A stretch of DNA of 64,000 nt, from positions 62,001 through 126,000 of the forward strand of contig JBPOGA010000008.1 of assembly GCA_051252415.1 (NCBI GenBank), read 5' to 3'. Of this stretch, positions 16,849 to 26,633 are shown in pieces (position 1 is the first letter of the stretch; the number at the start of each line of letters is the position of its first letter). The stretch comes from JBPOFY01 sp051252415. GTDB taxonomy: Bacteria; Verrucomicrobiota; Verrucomicrobiia; Opitutales; Coraliomargaritaceae. The notes below the pieces were generated by a model, which was not told the origin of the DNA, did not search any database, and saw nothing but the letters and a program-made list of their open reading frames with translations. The position numbers and the translations under genes are program-made.

Positions 16849-19800
16849 ATGAAAATAACCCCAAAATCTAAATTAAAATTACTCGCTAGTTGCGGCCTCA
16901 TAGTGCTGCCACTAGGACTGAGCGCCCAAATTGTCTGGGACGGAGATACCGACAACGTCTACGAAACCGGCACCAACTGGGTGGGCGATGTCGCCCCCGC
17001 AGATGATCTGACAACAGATGTCGCTCAATTCACAGCTGATGCCGTCAATCTGGGCACCACTCGCCAAGTGAGCGGCCTTGATTTCGCAGTCGGCAATACC
17101 TTAAGCGGTATCGGCAGCATTGAGGTTGGCGCTGGTGGCATCGCTGTCAGCGGCAACAGCACAATCGATACAGCTGGATTGGTACTCAATCAGGCGACCG
17201 CCATTACGCTTAACGGCACTTTGGGAATCTCTAGTGTGCTCACTGGAACCGGTGATCTCACCGTAACCGCAGGCACCGCTACGGATTTCTCCATGACCGG
17301 AGTCAACGGTACCGATGCGATTTCAGGCTATACTGGCAATATTACCTTCGATGGCATCAATGCTACGGTCAGCCGCTACTTTATGGGCGGCAATGATGAT
17401 GATCTTGATACAGGTCTCACGCTCTCCCTCTTAAATGGCGCCACTTTGAACGCCTCCAACCACATGGTCTTGGCATCGAGAGACATTATCATCAGCGGAG
17501 GTGCAACTATCAACCAGTTTGGCAGCAACAACGTCTACCAACTAGACGGCGTGATTTCCGGAACCGACGGTTTGACCTTCGGCCACGTGAGTGGAAGTGG
17601 CGGTAATCGTGATAAGGTTCAGTTACAAGGAATCCTCAACACATACACTGGCGGCACCCTAATCGACGGTGTCGATGTCGAAGCCGGCGGAAATGGTTCC
17701 TTCGGTGAAGGAACTGAAAATATCACTCTCGATAATGGTGGAAAGTTAGTTACCTCTACCAATCTCGATCAACGCAGTCTCATCATCAATGCAGGTGGAG
17801 GCGCTCTCCACTCCAACGGAGGCATCGATGTGAGAAACACAGTTACTGGTACAGGCGATCTGACTCTGACTGGTAGTAACTTTGAATGGTATGCTGATGG
17901 CTCCGCCCGCACTGGTAACACCACAGTCGATGGTGCCACCGTCTTTTTCCGCAACGGAGGTACAGATGTGCTGGGTGCGTCAACTGGCACCATTACTCTC
18001 GACAACGGCGGCAGACTTTACAACCGGAACAACAATCCGATTATTAATAGTGACGTTGTCCTGGGTTCAGGCGGTGGTATTTTACAGGTTGGCTGGACCA
18101 ACCGACGCATAGAAGTGAACGGAGAAGTCTCTGGTGCAGGCGCGCTTCTTATCGGCAATGACAGCAGCGCGGTTCGCCTACTAAATAGCGCTAACAGCTA
18201 TAGTGGTGGCACTGACGTTCAAGGTTATGTAAACGCAGTAAGCGGTGGTTTTGGCACTGGTGCTGTTACGTTGAATAACGTTGACGGTGGCACTGCTCGT
18301 GGTGGTGTTCAGAATTACCTAGGAGTCGCCGTCCACACCAACGACCTTATCGTTGGCGCCAACGGTGGCCGTCTGAAAGCTGGTTGGGCCGCTGACTTAG
18401 AATTCCAAGGTGTAACATCTGGCGCAGGCCAACTAACCATCCAAGAGGACTCCGGCACCGTAGTTCTCAGCAATACTGCCAATACCTTCACGGGGAATAT
18501 CGTATTTGATGGAGTTAACTCCCGCATTCGGGTTGCCTCACTTGGCACTGCCGGAACGTACTCTGGCAACGTCAGCGGTGCTGGTATATTTGGTTATGCA
18601 TTCCCGACGACTCCAACGCTTGATGGAGCCTACACCCACACTGGTGGCACAGCTATCAACGGCGTCACTGTCTTAGCCTCCGAATTCCCTCAGTTAAACT
18701 GCTTCAATGGCGGCCAAGACATCATCCTTCAAGCAGGTGGCACACTTGACGTTGAAGGAACTGTTATCGCCAATAACTTCTTAAACGCAACCGGAGGCAC
18801 ACTCCTCAATAACGGGGCTGCAGTGGATTACAGCAGTAACACGTTCACCCAAGCCGGCGGCAGCTTCATCGTGGATGGAACTGGTGATGTCACTATAGGC
18901 GACATCACTCGCACAGCTGGAGACCCTTTAGTCATCAAGAATGGCTCGAGCACCCTGACTATGGTTGGCGCGGCTGACAATGTTTCTGCCCGAGCTGAAG
19001 TGAACACTGGAACACTCGTCTTGGCGAAAACCAGCTCAGGCAGCGTGCATGCTATCGGAGGTTTACTAACTATCAATGGCGGCACCGCTCAACTTAGCGG
19101 AACGGGTGGCGATCAAATTTATAACGGAGCCACAGTGACTCTAAACGGCGGCACCCTTGATATGAATAGTTTGAACGAGCGCACTAAGTTCCTAAACCTC
19201 TACGCTGGCACTGTCAGCGGTGGTGGTGTGCTTACGGTCAACTCTTTCGGTGGTGGAGCGAACGACGGCTTCATCGATGCACAGAGCGGAACGATTTCGT
19301 CAGTCCTCTCGGGCGATGCGCCCCTAGCTAAAACGACCGCTGGCACAGTGACTCTCTCTGGAGCAAACACGAACAGTGGTGACATTACCGTCTCTGATGG
19401 AATACTTACGATCACCCAGGTGAATCCAAGCAACGAGTCTGCTACTGTGACCCTCGTAAGCCCAGGCATCTTAGATCTGACTTCTGGTGCGACCGATACG
19501 GTTGACAGACTCTTCCTCGACGGCGTGCAGCAAGATGCTGGAGTCTACGGCTCTGGTGACACAGCGCTCATCACCGGAACTGGCACACTCACAGTCACTT
19601 CCGGCCCTCCTACCGCCCCATTCGATATTTGGACGGCTGCTAAGGGTCTGACTTTTGGCGTGAACGATGGCCCGAACGACGATCCAGACGGTGACGGTGA
19701 CAATCTCTACGAATACTTCTTCTGGGATTCTGATCCACTAGTAGCCGATGTCTTCGGCTCTGAGCTAACTGGTGTCGATGGCAGCGGTGCACTCAGCGGC

Positions 19801-20061
19801 GATCTAGTCTTCTCACATGACCGTCCGCTAGATATCAGCGATGTGACTGTTGTTTACCAATGGACCGCCGACCTAACAGCTGGTTGGAACGACGATGGTG
19901 TCGCTGATGGCAGCGGAAACAATGTGAGCTTCGCAACAGGAGCGACAAGCGCGCCTGCCAATGGCAACGGAACCGACTACGAATCTGTCGAAGTCACCGC
20001 ATCCGTTACAGCGGGCACACCGACTCAGATCTTCGTCCGCGTATCGGTGACTCAACCGTAA
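16849..20061 (+). CDS. large secreted autotransporter-associated beta-strand (PATR) repeat protein
   Basis: A 1070-aa exported protein. A signal peptide (about 1-26, LLASCGLIVLPLGLSAQ) is followed by a verrucomicrobial N-terminal motif (IVWDGDTDNVYETGTNW). About 850 residues of parallel beta-helix-type sequence follow, rich in Gly, Asn, Thr and Ser, with PATR-like units (NTYTGGTLIDGV, NSYSGGTDVQGY, GANTNSGDITVSDGILTI). The last ~120 residues hold an acidic linker (NDDPDGDGDNLYEYFFW) and a beta domain ending FVRVSVTQP, the same kind of C-terminal module as in the BspA-like proteins. I see no autotransporter beta-barrel and no PEP-CTERM signal, so the export or anchoring route is unclear. Probably a surface or secreted beta-helix protein; ligand unknown. 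Confidence 0.85.
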   Translation: MKITPKSKLKLLASCGLIVLPLGLSAQIVWDGDTDNVYETGTNWVGDVAPADDLTTDVAQFTADAVNLGTTRQVSGLDFAVGNTLSGIGSIEVGAGGIAVSGNSTIDTAGLVLNQATAITLNGTLGISSVLTGTGDLTVTAGTATDFSMTGVNGTDAISGYTGNITFDGINATVSRYFMGGNDDDLDTGLTLSLLNGATLNASNHMVLASRDIIISGGATINQFGSNNVYQLDGVISGTDGLTFGHVSGSGGNRDKVQLQGILNTYTGGTLIDGVDVEAGGNGSFGEGTENITLDNGGKLVTSTNLDQRSLIINAGGGALHSNGGIDVRNTVTGTGDLTLTGSNFEWYADGSARTGNTTVDGATVFFRNGGTDVLGASTGTITLDNGGRLYNRNNNPIINSDVVLGSGGGILQVGWTNRRIEVNGEVSGAGALLIGNDSSAVRLLNSANSYSGGTDVQGYVNAVSGGFGTGAVTLNNVDGGTARGGVQNYLGVAVHTNDLIVGANGGRLKAGWAADLEFQGVTSGAGQLTIQEDSGTVVLSNTANTFTGNIVFDGVNSRIRVASLGTAGTYSGNVSGAGIFGYAFPTTPTLDGAYTHTGGTAINGVTVLASEFPQLNCFNGGQDIILQAGGTLDVEGTVIANNFLNATGGTLLNNGAAVDYSSNTFTQAGGSFIVDGTGDVTIGDITRTAGDPLVIKNGSSTLTMVGAADNVSARAEVNTGTLVLAKTSSGSVHAIGGLLTINGGTAQLSGTGGDQIYNGATVTLNGGTLDMNSLNERTKFLNLYAGTVSGGGVLTVNSFGGGANDGFIDAQSGTISSVLSGDAPLAKTTAGTVTLSGANTNSGDITVSDGILTITQVNPSNESATVTLVSPGILDLTSGATDTVDRLFLDGVQQDAGVYGSGDTALITGTGTLTVTSGPPTAPFDIWTAAKGLTFGVNDGPNDDPDGDGDNLYEYFFWDSDPLVADVFGSELTGVDGSGALSGDLVFSHDRPLDISDVTVVYQWTADLTAGWNDDGVADGSGNNVSFATGATSAPANGNGTDYESVEVTASVTAGTPTQIFVRVSVTQP

Positions 20062-20086
20062 GCGACTAAGGTCAAAACAATCTCAA

Positions 20087-20118
20087 AGCCCGTCTCCATA
20101 TGGAGGCGGGCTTTTTTT
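20087..20118 (+). terminator. Rho-independent terminator of the PATR gene
   Basis: A 12-bp stem (AGCCCGtCTCCA paired with TGGAGgCGGGCT, one T-G wobble) with a 2-base loop, followed directly by seven T residues, 26 bp after the stop codon of the PATR gene. This is a textbook intrinsic terminator. Confidence 0.93.
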
Positions 20119-20400
20119 GTTTTTGATGCAGCGTCGAGTGATGCAAAGATGAAGCAGATGAACTCAAACTATTCGACAGACAAAAAGGGTAGGTCAAAAT
20201 CGTGATCGTATCGCGCTTAAGGCTGAAGATATGGTGTCCTCACGTATGGTTTAATGCCTCCCCATCGACTTTGCTTTTTGACTGATTCTTCTTTTTCCTT
20301 GTTTCAAAGTGCTTTCCGACGATATTACGGCGCGCAGCAGCTGAGATCGCCGTCGCATTGAGCAGGATCCACCTTACAAGAACTTCAACAAAATTACACC
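20119..20400. other. intergenic stretch without recognisable content
   Basis: Between the PATR terminator and the small charged ORF I see no convincing open frame, repeat or hairpin. It presumably contains the promoter of the 78-aa gene. Confidence 0.4.
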
Positions 20401-20637
20401 ATGGCCTTCACACCAAGCAAAGATCAGAAACGCCGCGATCGAGAGCAGAAAAAAAGAGATAAGCGTTTAAATCGCGAAAATGCTAAGATTGAAAAGCTCG
20501 CAGCTGAAAAAGCAGCCGAGGAAGCTGCTGCCGAAGCAGCTATCAAAAAAGCTGCAGCAGATCTCATAGCGAAAGAGGAAGCCGCGTTTGAGGCCGAACT
20601 AGCAGCAGAGGCAGAAGCTGAGGCTTTAAAGAGCTAG
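20401..20637 (+). CDS. small charged Ala/Lys/Glu-rich coiled-coil protein
   Basis: 78 aa: a strongly basic N-terminal third (DQKRRDREQKKRDKRLNREN) followed by an Ala/Glu-rich segment that would form one long helix or coiled coil (AAEKAAEEAAAEAAIKKAA). No family is recognised. It lacks a clear Shine-Dalgarno. It is placed alone between two terminator-like hairpins (20087 and 20665), which supports an independent small transcription unit. The Lys-rich 49-aa ORF at 48713 has a similar basic character, but they are not alignable. Low-complexity composition means the frame alone is only moderate evidence. Confidence 0.55.
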   Translation: MAFTPSKDQKRRDREQKKRDKRLNRENAKIEKLAAEKAAEEAAAEAAIKKAAADLIAKEEAAFEAELAAEAEAEALKS

Positions 20638-20664
20638 AGATTTAATCTACCAGCAGAAAACAGG

Positions 20665-20700
20665 AAGTGTGTTTACCGTAAACGCTTGTCACTTTTTTTT
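20665..20700 (+). terminator. probable terminator of the 78-aa gene
   Basis: AAGTG ... CACTT encloses an inner GTTTA ccg TAAAC stem, followed by eight T residues, 28 bp after the stop codon at 20637. The stem is interrupted by unpaired bases but the T-tract is strong. Confidence 0.65.
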
Positions 20701-20798
20701 CCTGCAATGCGTTCACCCGGCTGGGACATGTGCCTAATATTTTAAGCAGCTCAGCTCACTTATATCTGACAAGATAATCGTAGGGCTCGCGCTTGGAG

Positions 20799-20931
20799 AC
20801 TGTCTCAAAATTGCGAAAAGTATCCTATTGGAGCGGCGGGCTCCGTCCCGACATTGCGTCAGAGTCAGCCTTACGACGGTTAGATGTCCGGACGGAGCCG
20901 GACGCTCCCATTTATTGAATTTTGAGACAGT
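20799..20931. mobile_element. 133-bp palindromic MITE-like element, copy 1
   Basis: Bounded by perfect 14-bp terminal inverted repeats (ACTGTCTCAAAATT at 20799-20812 and its complement at 20918-20931). Internal arms are also inverted (GGCTCCGTCC-type blocks), so the whole element could fold into one long hairpin. A second copy of exactly the same length lies at 36997-37129 in the opposite orientation, with about ten differences, eight of them in the central ~25 bp. It is non-coding, so mobilisation by a transposase elsewhere is inferred. The outer flanks of both copies also carry related sequence (cgtagggctcgcgcttg and catcgcgc-agcg-gccctac), suggesting insertion into another palindromic repeat. 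No target duplication could be assigned. Confidence 0.85.
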
Positions 20932-21007
20932 TTCCTTGCGCGCTGCTGCCATCATCGTAGCCCAGTATGCCAGTGAAGCATCGCGCGAGCGCCCTATGTT
21001 ACACTCT

Positions 21008-21394
21008 CTAAACCATCGCATCGCCTCGTGCACACAACTGAATGGAGAAGCCCCACGGGTCACGAAGCATAGCAAGTTGATCACCATTAGCTAAAGTATC
21101 TGGCCCAGAAAACAACTCGGCCCCCGCTTGTATAAGCGCTGCGGTCTTGCCTTCGACCTGATCACAGACAAAAGCAAGGTGCAACAAGAGTGGGTGCATT
21201 TCCCGATAAGTAGGTGTCTTAACTGCTGGATTATTATAAATCTCGATCATCACTTGACCACTCGAGTCTGCTAGAAAGCGCACCGGCGCGTCCCCATCTA
21301 GGGCGCGCTTCACGGTGAAACCAAATTGTGCACAATACCAGTCGGCGACCTCTGCAGGTGAATCTACTTGAAACGCAAAATGTTCTATTTTCAT
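21008..21394 (-). CDS. VOC-superfamily (glyoxalase/bleomycin-resistance fold) protein
   Basis: 128 aa with the paired beta-alpha-beta-beta-beta layout of the vicinal oxygen chelate fold. The first half is MKIEHFAFQVDSPAEVADWY with IEIYNNP, the second HPLLLHLAFVCDQVEGKTAAL with LRDPWGFSIQL. Candidate metal ligands are His5, the Glu of MIEIYN, the His of LLLHLAF and a C-terminal position where the usual Glu is replaced by Gln (SIQLC). The substrate cannot be told; the family includes glyoxalases, dioxygenases and antibiotic-binding proteins. I chose the start at MKIEHF (a six-residue longer ORF exists). Monocistronic in appearance. Confidence 0.8.
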   Translation of the reverse strand: MKIEHFAFQVDSPAEVADWYCAQFGFTVKRALDGDAPVRFLADSSGQVMIEIYNNPAVKTPTYREMHPLLLHLAFVCDQVEGKTAALIQAGAELFSGPDTLANGDQLAMLRDPWGFSIQLCARGDAMV

Positions 21395-21635
21395 GCCACC
21401 ATCACGCCCCATAAGAAGCTATGTGACGAGGTCAAAAAATGCGTGGATGACCTGTGAACTGACACCGAAACACTAAAGCCATTTTCTTGTTGATGACAAG
21501 ATGCACAGGATATGGACCGAATTCGCAGAGAGAGCCTTATCGTAAAAGAACACCCAACCGAGCATAGCGCCTGCGTCCCTCACGCGATTGCCATCTGGCG
21601 TATTAAACGCGGCAATTAAAGTTTCCGATACGACT

Positions 21636-22676
21636 CTAACCCCTCACTGCCCAACGCAGTTTTGCAGAGCTTGCTCGGGGGTTGTCATTTTGTTCGTTAT
21701 AGGAGGCGCGAATGACGTTCTCACTAATTGCACTATAGAGTCCATCAGCGAGCCCAGATTTGAAGGCTTTTTTCACCCGACGATCCTCGCCACTATGAAA
21801 AGTGAGAACCGCGACGCGTCCGCCGGAATTCAGGCAGTCTGGTAGTCCGCGCAACCAACCGTCGAGGACTTTAAACTCATCGTTGACCGCAATGCGCAGC
21901 GCCTGAAAGACACGACGTTGTGTGAGTTTGATCCGATCTTCGTCATACGTATTTGGAAGGGTCTGCTCGATGACCTGGGCGAGTTCTGCCGTGCTCTCAA
22001 ATTTCTGATGCGCTAAGACCGCGGCTATTTTTTTGGCGTTCGACTCATCGGCATTTTCGATCAACAGATTCTCCAATTCCTGCTCGTTCGACTTTGCGAT
22101 CAAATCACTAGCGGACATTCCCTTCCCTGGGTTCATTCGCATATCAAGTGGACCTTGGTGTTTAAAGCTGAAACCGCGTGCTGGATTATCGATCTGCATC
22201 GAAGACACGCCAAGGTCGGCGAGAATGGCATCGGCCCCTTCGTGCCAGCCAAGTTTACCTAGCACCCCGCGTAGGGCGATAAAGTTAGTGCGTTCGCAAT
22301 GCAGCGATTCTGCGGGAAAGCCCGCGGCCCGTAGACGTGCTTCCGTCTTGGGCAACTCGATGGGGTCTTGATCCACTGCGAGTAAGCATCCATCAGGCTG
22401 CACGGCTTTTAAGAGTTCTGCTGAGTGTCCTCCATAACCGAGCGTGCAGTCGACCGCTCTCTCACCTGGTTGGATGGCGAGTGCCTGCATAATCTCGTCC
22501 ACCATGATCGGCACGTGTTGCCCTGCGGGTGTTTTGCCAGCAGCGAGCACATGGGCAACGGTATCTGTGTAGCGCTCGGGATTGAGCTCTTTGTATTTAT
22601 CCTCAAAGCGACGCGGGTTCTTCCCCTTGTAACGCACTCGGCGCTTGTGTGGTTCAGGAGTCTCTTCGGTTGTCAT
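21636..22676 (-). CDS. rsmH: 16S rRNA (cytosine-1402-N4) methyltransferase RsmH
   Basis: A 346-aa RsmH/MraW. It has the conserved start GQHVPIMVDEIMQAL, the SAM-binding motif DCTLGYGGHSAELL, an acidic motif LLAVDQDP, ADLGVSSMQIDNPARGFSF, the family block GPLDMRMNPGKGMSA and the C-terminal LTFHSGEDRRVKKAF. The enzyme N4-methylates C1402 of 16S rRNA. A ~50-residue basic N-terminal extension (RRVRYKGKNPRRFEDKYKELNPERY) precedes the usual start and is longer than in E. coli. In many bacteria rsmH opens the dcw cell-wall/division cluster; no dcw gene is near it here, so it is relocated. Confidence 0.95.
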   Translation of the reverse strand: MTTEETPEPHKRRVRYKGKNPRRFEDKYKELNPERYTDTVAHVLAAGKTPAGQHVPIMVDEIMQALAIQPGERAVDCTLGYGGHSAELLKAVQPDGCLLAVDQDPIELPKTEARLRAAGFPAESLHCERTNFIALRGVLGKLGWHEGADAILADLGVSSMQIDNPARGFSFKHQGPLDMRMNPGKGMSASDLIAKSNEQELENLLIENADESNAKKIAAVLAHQKFESTAELAQVIEQTLPNTYDEDRIKLTQRRVFQALRIAVNDEFKVLDGWLRGLPDCLNSGGRVAVLTFHSGEDRRVKKAFKSGLADGLYSAISENVIRASYNEQNDNPRASSAKLRWAVRG

Positions 22677-22742
22677 AGCTCAAACATGAGGAACGGACTC
22701 TGTGCAGCAAGCGGAATGGGGTATGTTTGTGGAAAGCACGAC

Positions 22743-23540
22743 TCATGCAGAGTAGCCCGCGCGCTGTAGATCTGCAGTAAGCACTTCTTTCGCACTTAGG
22801 CCACGTGCAGTCATCACTTTAACGTAAGGAGACTCGAGCACATACCAGCCTTTGTAGCCAACTTGCGTGAGGTAGTCTAAGCTTTGCTTAAATCCAGTAT
22901 CCCCCTCCCCGAGCAATGCGGGTACACCATCCTCTCGATCGTCCTTAAGGTGCACTTGCGCAAGTAAGGGCATCGATGCTTTCAGCAGGTCCAAGGCATC
23001 TAGCCCAGCCATCGCCTGTGGGTTGGCAGTGTCGAAATAAACTTTAAAATTCGGCATGTCCACGGCTTCAATCAAAGCTGCGAGTTTCTCTGCTGACAGC
23101 ACGTTTTCAGTGCCGATTTGAATCCCTGAGCTTTGCGCCTGCTGGCATGCGTAGCGCATCAGTGTCGCGGTGTGTGCGATGTCTTCAGCGGTGCGCAGCT
23201 CACTCGCACCAAAGCTCGGTATTTGTAGTATTGGAATATCCAGCTTCACGGCGGCTTTAATCGCGGCATCAAAAATACCACGCAAAAATTCGTGTTGTTC
23301 GGGATCTGTCGCCGCACGTTCACAAAAGACGCCAAGTCCGAGCGATGGATAACTTAGGCCAGTCAACTCACGCAATTGTAGCGCAAGCTCGATCATCGAA
23401 TCATCTTCAAGCGTGAGCTCACCATCGCCGGAATACAGGTCCAGCTGCACTCCATCTAGGCCACAAGCCTGTGCTAATAAAATTTGAGTTTCAAACTGCT
23501 CTCCTGGGAGCGACCAAAGACATGCACCAATTGGATTCAT
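22743..23540 (-). CDS. TIM-barrel sugar isomerase/endonuclease IV-like protein
   Basis: 265 aa, AP_endonuc_2 (xylose isomerase-like) TIM barrel. Visible segments are GACLWSLPGEQFE near the start, LQIPSFGASELR, GIQIGTENVL (catalytic-type Glu), FKVYFDTANPQAM (Asp), LAQVHLKDD (His and Asp) and WYVLESPYV (Glu). These are the metal-binding residues expected of sugar-phosphate or ketose 3-epimerase-type members. Substrate unknown. I chose the ATG at 23540; the open frame extends 101 residues further upstream, but that part runs across the start of the divergent gene and does not resemble the family. It is divergent from the FAD monooxygenase with only 39 bp between starts. Confidence 0.75.
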   Translation of the reverse strand: MNPIGACLWSLPGEQFETQILLAQACGLDGVQLDLYSGDGELTLEDDSMIELALQLRELTGLSYPSLGLGVFCERAATDPEQHEFLRGIFDAAIKAAVKLDIPILQIPSFGASELRTAEDIAHTATLMRYACQQAQSSGIQIGTENVLSAEKLAALIEAVDMPNFKVYFDTANPQAMAGLDALDLLKASMPLLAQVHLKDDREDGVPALLGEGDTGFKQSLDYLTQVGYKGWYVLESPYVKVMTARGLSAKEVLTADLQRAGYSA

Positions 23541-23579
23541 AACTCTCAACCAATTACACTTATCTGCCTCAGGCAAGCT

Positions 23580-25112
23580 ATGAAAGCGCCCAACACCCCT
23601 TGCTTTATGTGCGACGTGCTTTATGAAAATGGTGTGAGTAACGAAGAGAACAGACCAGGCGTGATCAATACACTTGATAGCGATCGCTCCAATAGTCCTC
23701 AGTGGACTGTTTGCTCTGTCTGTCATGGTGATGGAAAAGTGACTCGTCGACCGACAAAACGAGCACGCCTTCGTTACAAACGAGCGCTTCTGGCTGCTGA
23801 AAACGAGGATGTCTCTACCCCACCGACAGCCCCGACGGCTCACGTGGATGACTGCGCTGATTGCCGAGGGTCGGGTCTAGCAGAATCCACCACAGCGACT
23901 GCACCAAGTGCTGGCTACCCGCGCATTGCCATCATTGGCGGTGGGCTCGGCGGCTTGGCTCTGGCGGTGGCGTGTCAGCACCGCGGCATCCCTTTTGCAA
24001 TCTATGAACGTGATGAGCATTTTGATCAACGCGCTCAAGGTTATGGACTGACGATGCAGCAGGCCACCAAAGCTCTTGAAGGTTTTGGAATTTCTGAGCT
24101 ACAGGCGGGCATCACCTCAACCAAACATATAGTGCATCGAATTGATGGCACGATGGTCGGCGAATGGGGATTAAGAAAATGGGGGCGATCAGATGCCAAG
24201 GCCTCACCGAGACGGCGCAATGTGCATGTCCCTCGGCAGGCATTACGCAAAGAACTCCTTCAAGCACTGGGTGGCGATGGCCAGGTGCAATGGAACCATC
24301 GCTTACTGGACTACCAAGTAAACGAGGGACATCTAGATCTTAGCTTTCAGATGGAAAGCGATGACTCGATCAAAAAGGTCCAAGCAGATATTATTGTTGG
24401 TGCAGATGGCATCCGCAGTTCGATTAGGAAACACTTGATAGGCGAAGATGACTCGCCCCTGCGCTACCTAGACTGCATAGTAATTTTAGGAATCTGCCCT
24501 ATAGAAAACATTGATGCATCTGTTCTGCTCGACGGAGCGACGGTGTTCCAGACGGCCAATGGCAATGAACGCATTTACATGATGCCGTATTCACCGACTT
24601 CCATTATGTGGCAGCTGAGCTTTCCATTACCAGAAGAGGAGGCGAAAGAACTCAACCGTTTAGGACCTCAATCTCTCAAAGAAGAAGCCCTGCGCAGATG
24701 CCCAGCTTGGCACCACCCGATCCCACAAATCCTAGCAGAGACCCCCGCATCCTTGATCTCAGGCTACCCCGCCTACGACCGCGAACTCTTAACGAGTGAG
24801 CAATTACCGGCAGATTCTCACGTAACACTTATTGGTGATGCCGCCCACCCCATGAGTCCGTTCAAAGGACAGGGCGCGAATCAAGCATTACTCGATGCAC
24901 TCTCATTAGCCCGAAAAGTTTATAAAGCAGGCACGAACAATAAGAACTCTGTGCCAACAACTCTCCGCGATTTCGAAGCCGAGATGCTGACTCGAAGTGC
25001 AGCCAAAGTGAAAGGCTCGGCAGATGCCGCACGCTACTTACACACCGACGTCGCCATATCTGAAGGCAACATGCCACGAGGTTCCGCTGGGGAGATTCAA
25101 GGCTCTGAATGA
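23580..25112 (+). CDS. FAD-dependent monooxygenase with N-terminal CxxC (zinc-finger-like) modules
   Basis: 510 aa. Residues 1-100 carry three CxxC pairs: Cys8-x2-Cys11, Cys45-x2-Cys48-HGDGK and Cys92-x2-Cys95-RGSGL. The last two follow the CxxCxGxG pattern of DnaJ-type zinc clusters. From residue 113 a group A aromatic/aliphatic FAD hydroxylase follows, with IAIIGGGLGGLALAVAC (GxGxxG at 120-125), IIVGADGIRSSIR (DG motif) and LIGDAAHPMSPFKGQGAN (GD motif). It uses FAD and NAD(P)H to insert one oxygen; substrate unknown. The N-terminal module is not normal for these enzymes. I chose the start ATG at 23580 because upstream residues overlap the divergent gene. Best read as a fused metal-binding or protein-binding domain (inference). 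Confidence 0.85.
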   Translation: MKAPNTPCFMCDVLYENGVSNEENRPGVINTLDSDRSNSPQWTVCSVCHGDGKVTRRPTKRARLRYKRALLAAENEDVSTPPTAPTAHVDDCADCRGSGLAESTTATAPSAGYPRIAIIGGGLGGLALAVACQHRGIPFAIYERDEHFDQRAQGYGLTMQQATKALEGFGISELQAGITSTKHIVHRIDGTMVGEWGLRKWGRSDAKASPRRRNVHVPRQALRKELLQALGGDGQVQWNHRLLDYQVNEGHLDLSFQMESDDSIKKVQADIIVGADGIRSSIRKHLIGEDDSPLRYLDCIVILGICPIENIDASVLLDGATVFQTANGNERIYMMPYSPTSIMWQLSFPLPEEEAKELNRLGPQSLKEEALRRCPAWHHPIPQILAETPASLISGYPAYDRELLTSEQLPADSHVTLIGDAAHPMSPFKGQGANQALLDALSLARKVYKAGTNNKNSVPTTLRDFEAEMLTRSAAKVKGSADAARYLHTDVAISEGNMPRGSAGEIQGSE

Positions 25113-25149
25113 TCTAAGGCAATATCGACTGCACCCAGACCGTGCGTGA

Positions 25150-25629
25150 TTACGCATCTGCGACACAAGGAAATAGAAACTGCTTTCGCATCGCGACTTC
25201 GCGATAGTCGAAAACATGCTGCAATTGCTGCTTCACATACAACATGTGCGCGATCGCCCCAAATGGCCCACAGGGCAAAACGTAGTTCACGCGATCAACA
25301 AAACGCACACCTCCAGGCACCACTGTAATTTCATGGTAATGATACCATATCTTATATGGACCAATACGCTGCTCATCGACAAACGAATGCCCAGGACGAA
25401 TGTGCTTAAGTTCAGTCAGCCAAGTTTGACGGCCAATAATGGGTATCCCAACACGATACTCAATCAAGAGACCATTATACATCTTATCAGGCAGATCCGT
25501 AATGATCTCAAACGGCATGTCGTCGGGCGTGATGGTATCGAGGTTTCTGGGTGAACTGATAAAGTCCCAAGCAGTGCTGATATCCGTATCGATGGTCTGT
25601 TCGCGGTAGAGTTGATGTATTTTAGCCAT
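25150..25629 (-). CDS. SRPBCC-fold lipid/hydrophobic-ligand-binding-like protein
   Basis: 159 aa with the START/Bet v1-like (polyketide cyclase/dehydrase) pattern: an opening strand EQTIDTDISTAWDFISSPRNL, a central LPDKMYNGLLIEYRV, WLTELKHIRPGHSF, and the closing long helix region VKQQLQHVFDYREVAMRKQFL. The fold forms a cavity for a hydrophobic ligand. It is divergent from the desaturase gene with only 26 bp between starts, so the two almost certainly share a control region. It is found near CFA-synthase clusters in other bacteria, which fits a role in handling or sensing the modified lipid (inference). Confidence 0.75.
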   Translation of the reverse strand: MAKIHQLYREQTIDTDISTAWDFISSPRNLDTITPDDMPFEIITDLPDKMYNGLLIEYRVGIPIIGRQTWLTELKHIRPGHSFVDEQRIGPYKIWYHYHEITVVPGGVRFVDRVNYVLPCGPFGAIAHMLYVKQQLQHVFDYREVAMRKQFLFPCVADA

Positions 25630-25655
25630 TATGCTTATCTATCGGACAAGATGTC

Positions 25656-26629
<974 letters not shown>

Positions 26630-26633
<4 letters not shown>

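Noticed and set aside
20828..21094. 88-aa plus-strand frame
   Set aside because: It lies over the palindromic element and the 3' end of the VOC gene; no protein character.
22743..23843. Long version of the TIM-barrel gene starting at 23843
   Set aside because: The extra 101 residues overlap the divergent monooxygenase start and do not match the family; ATG at 23540 fits.
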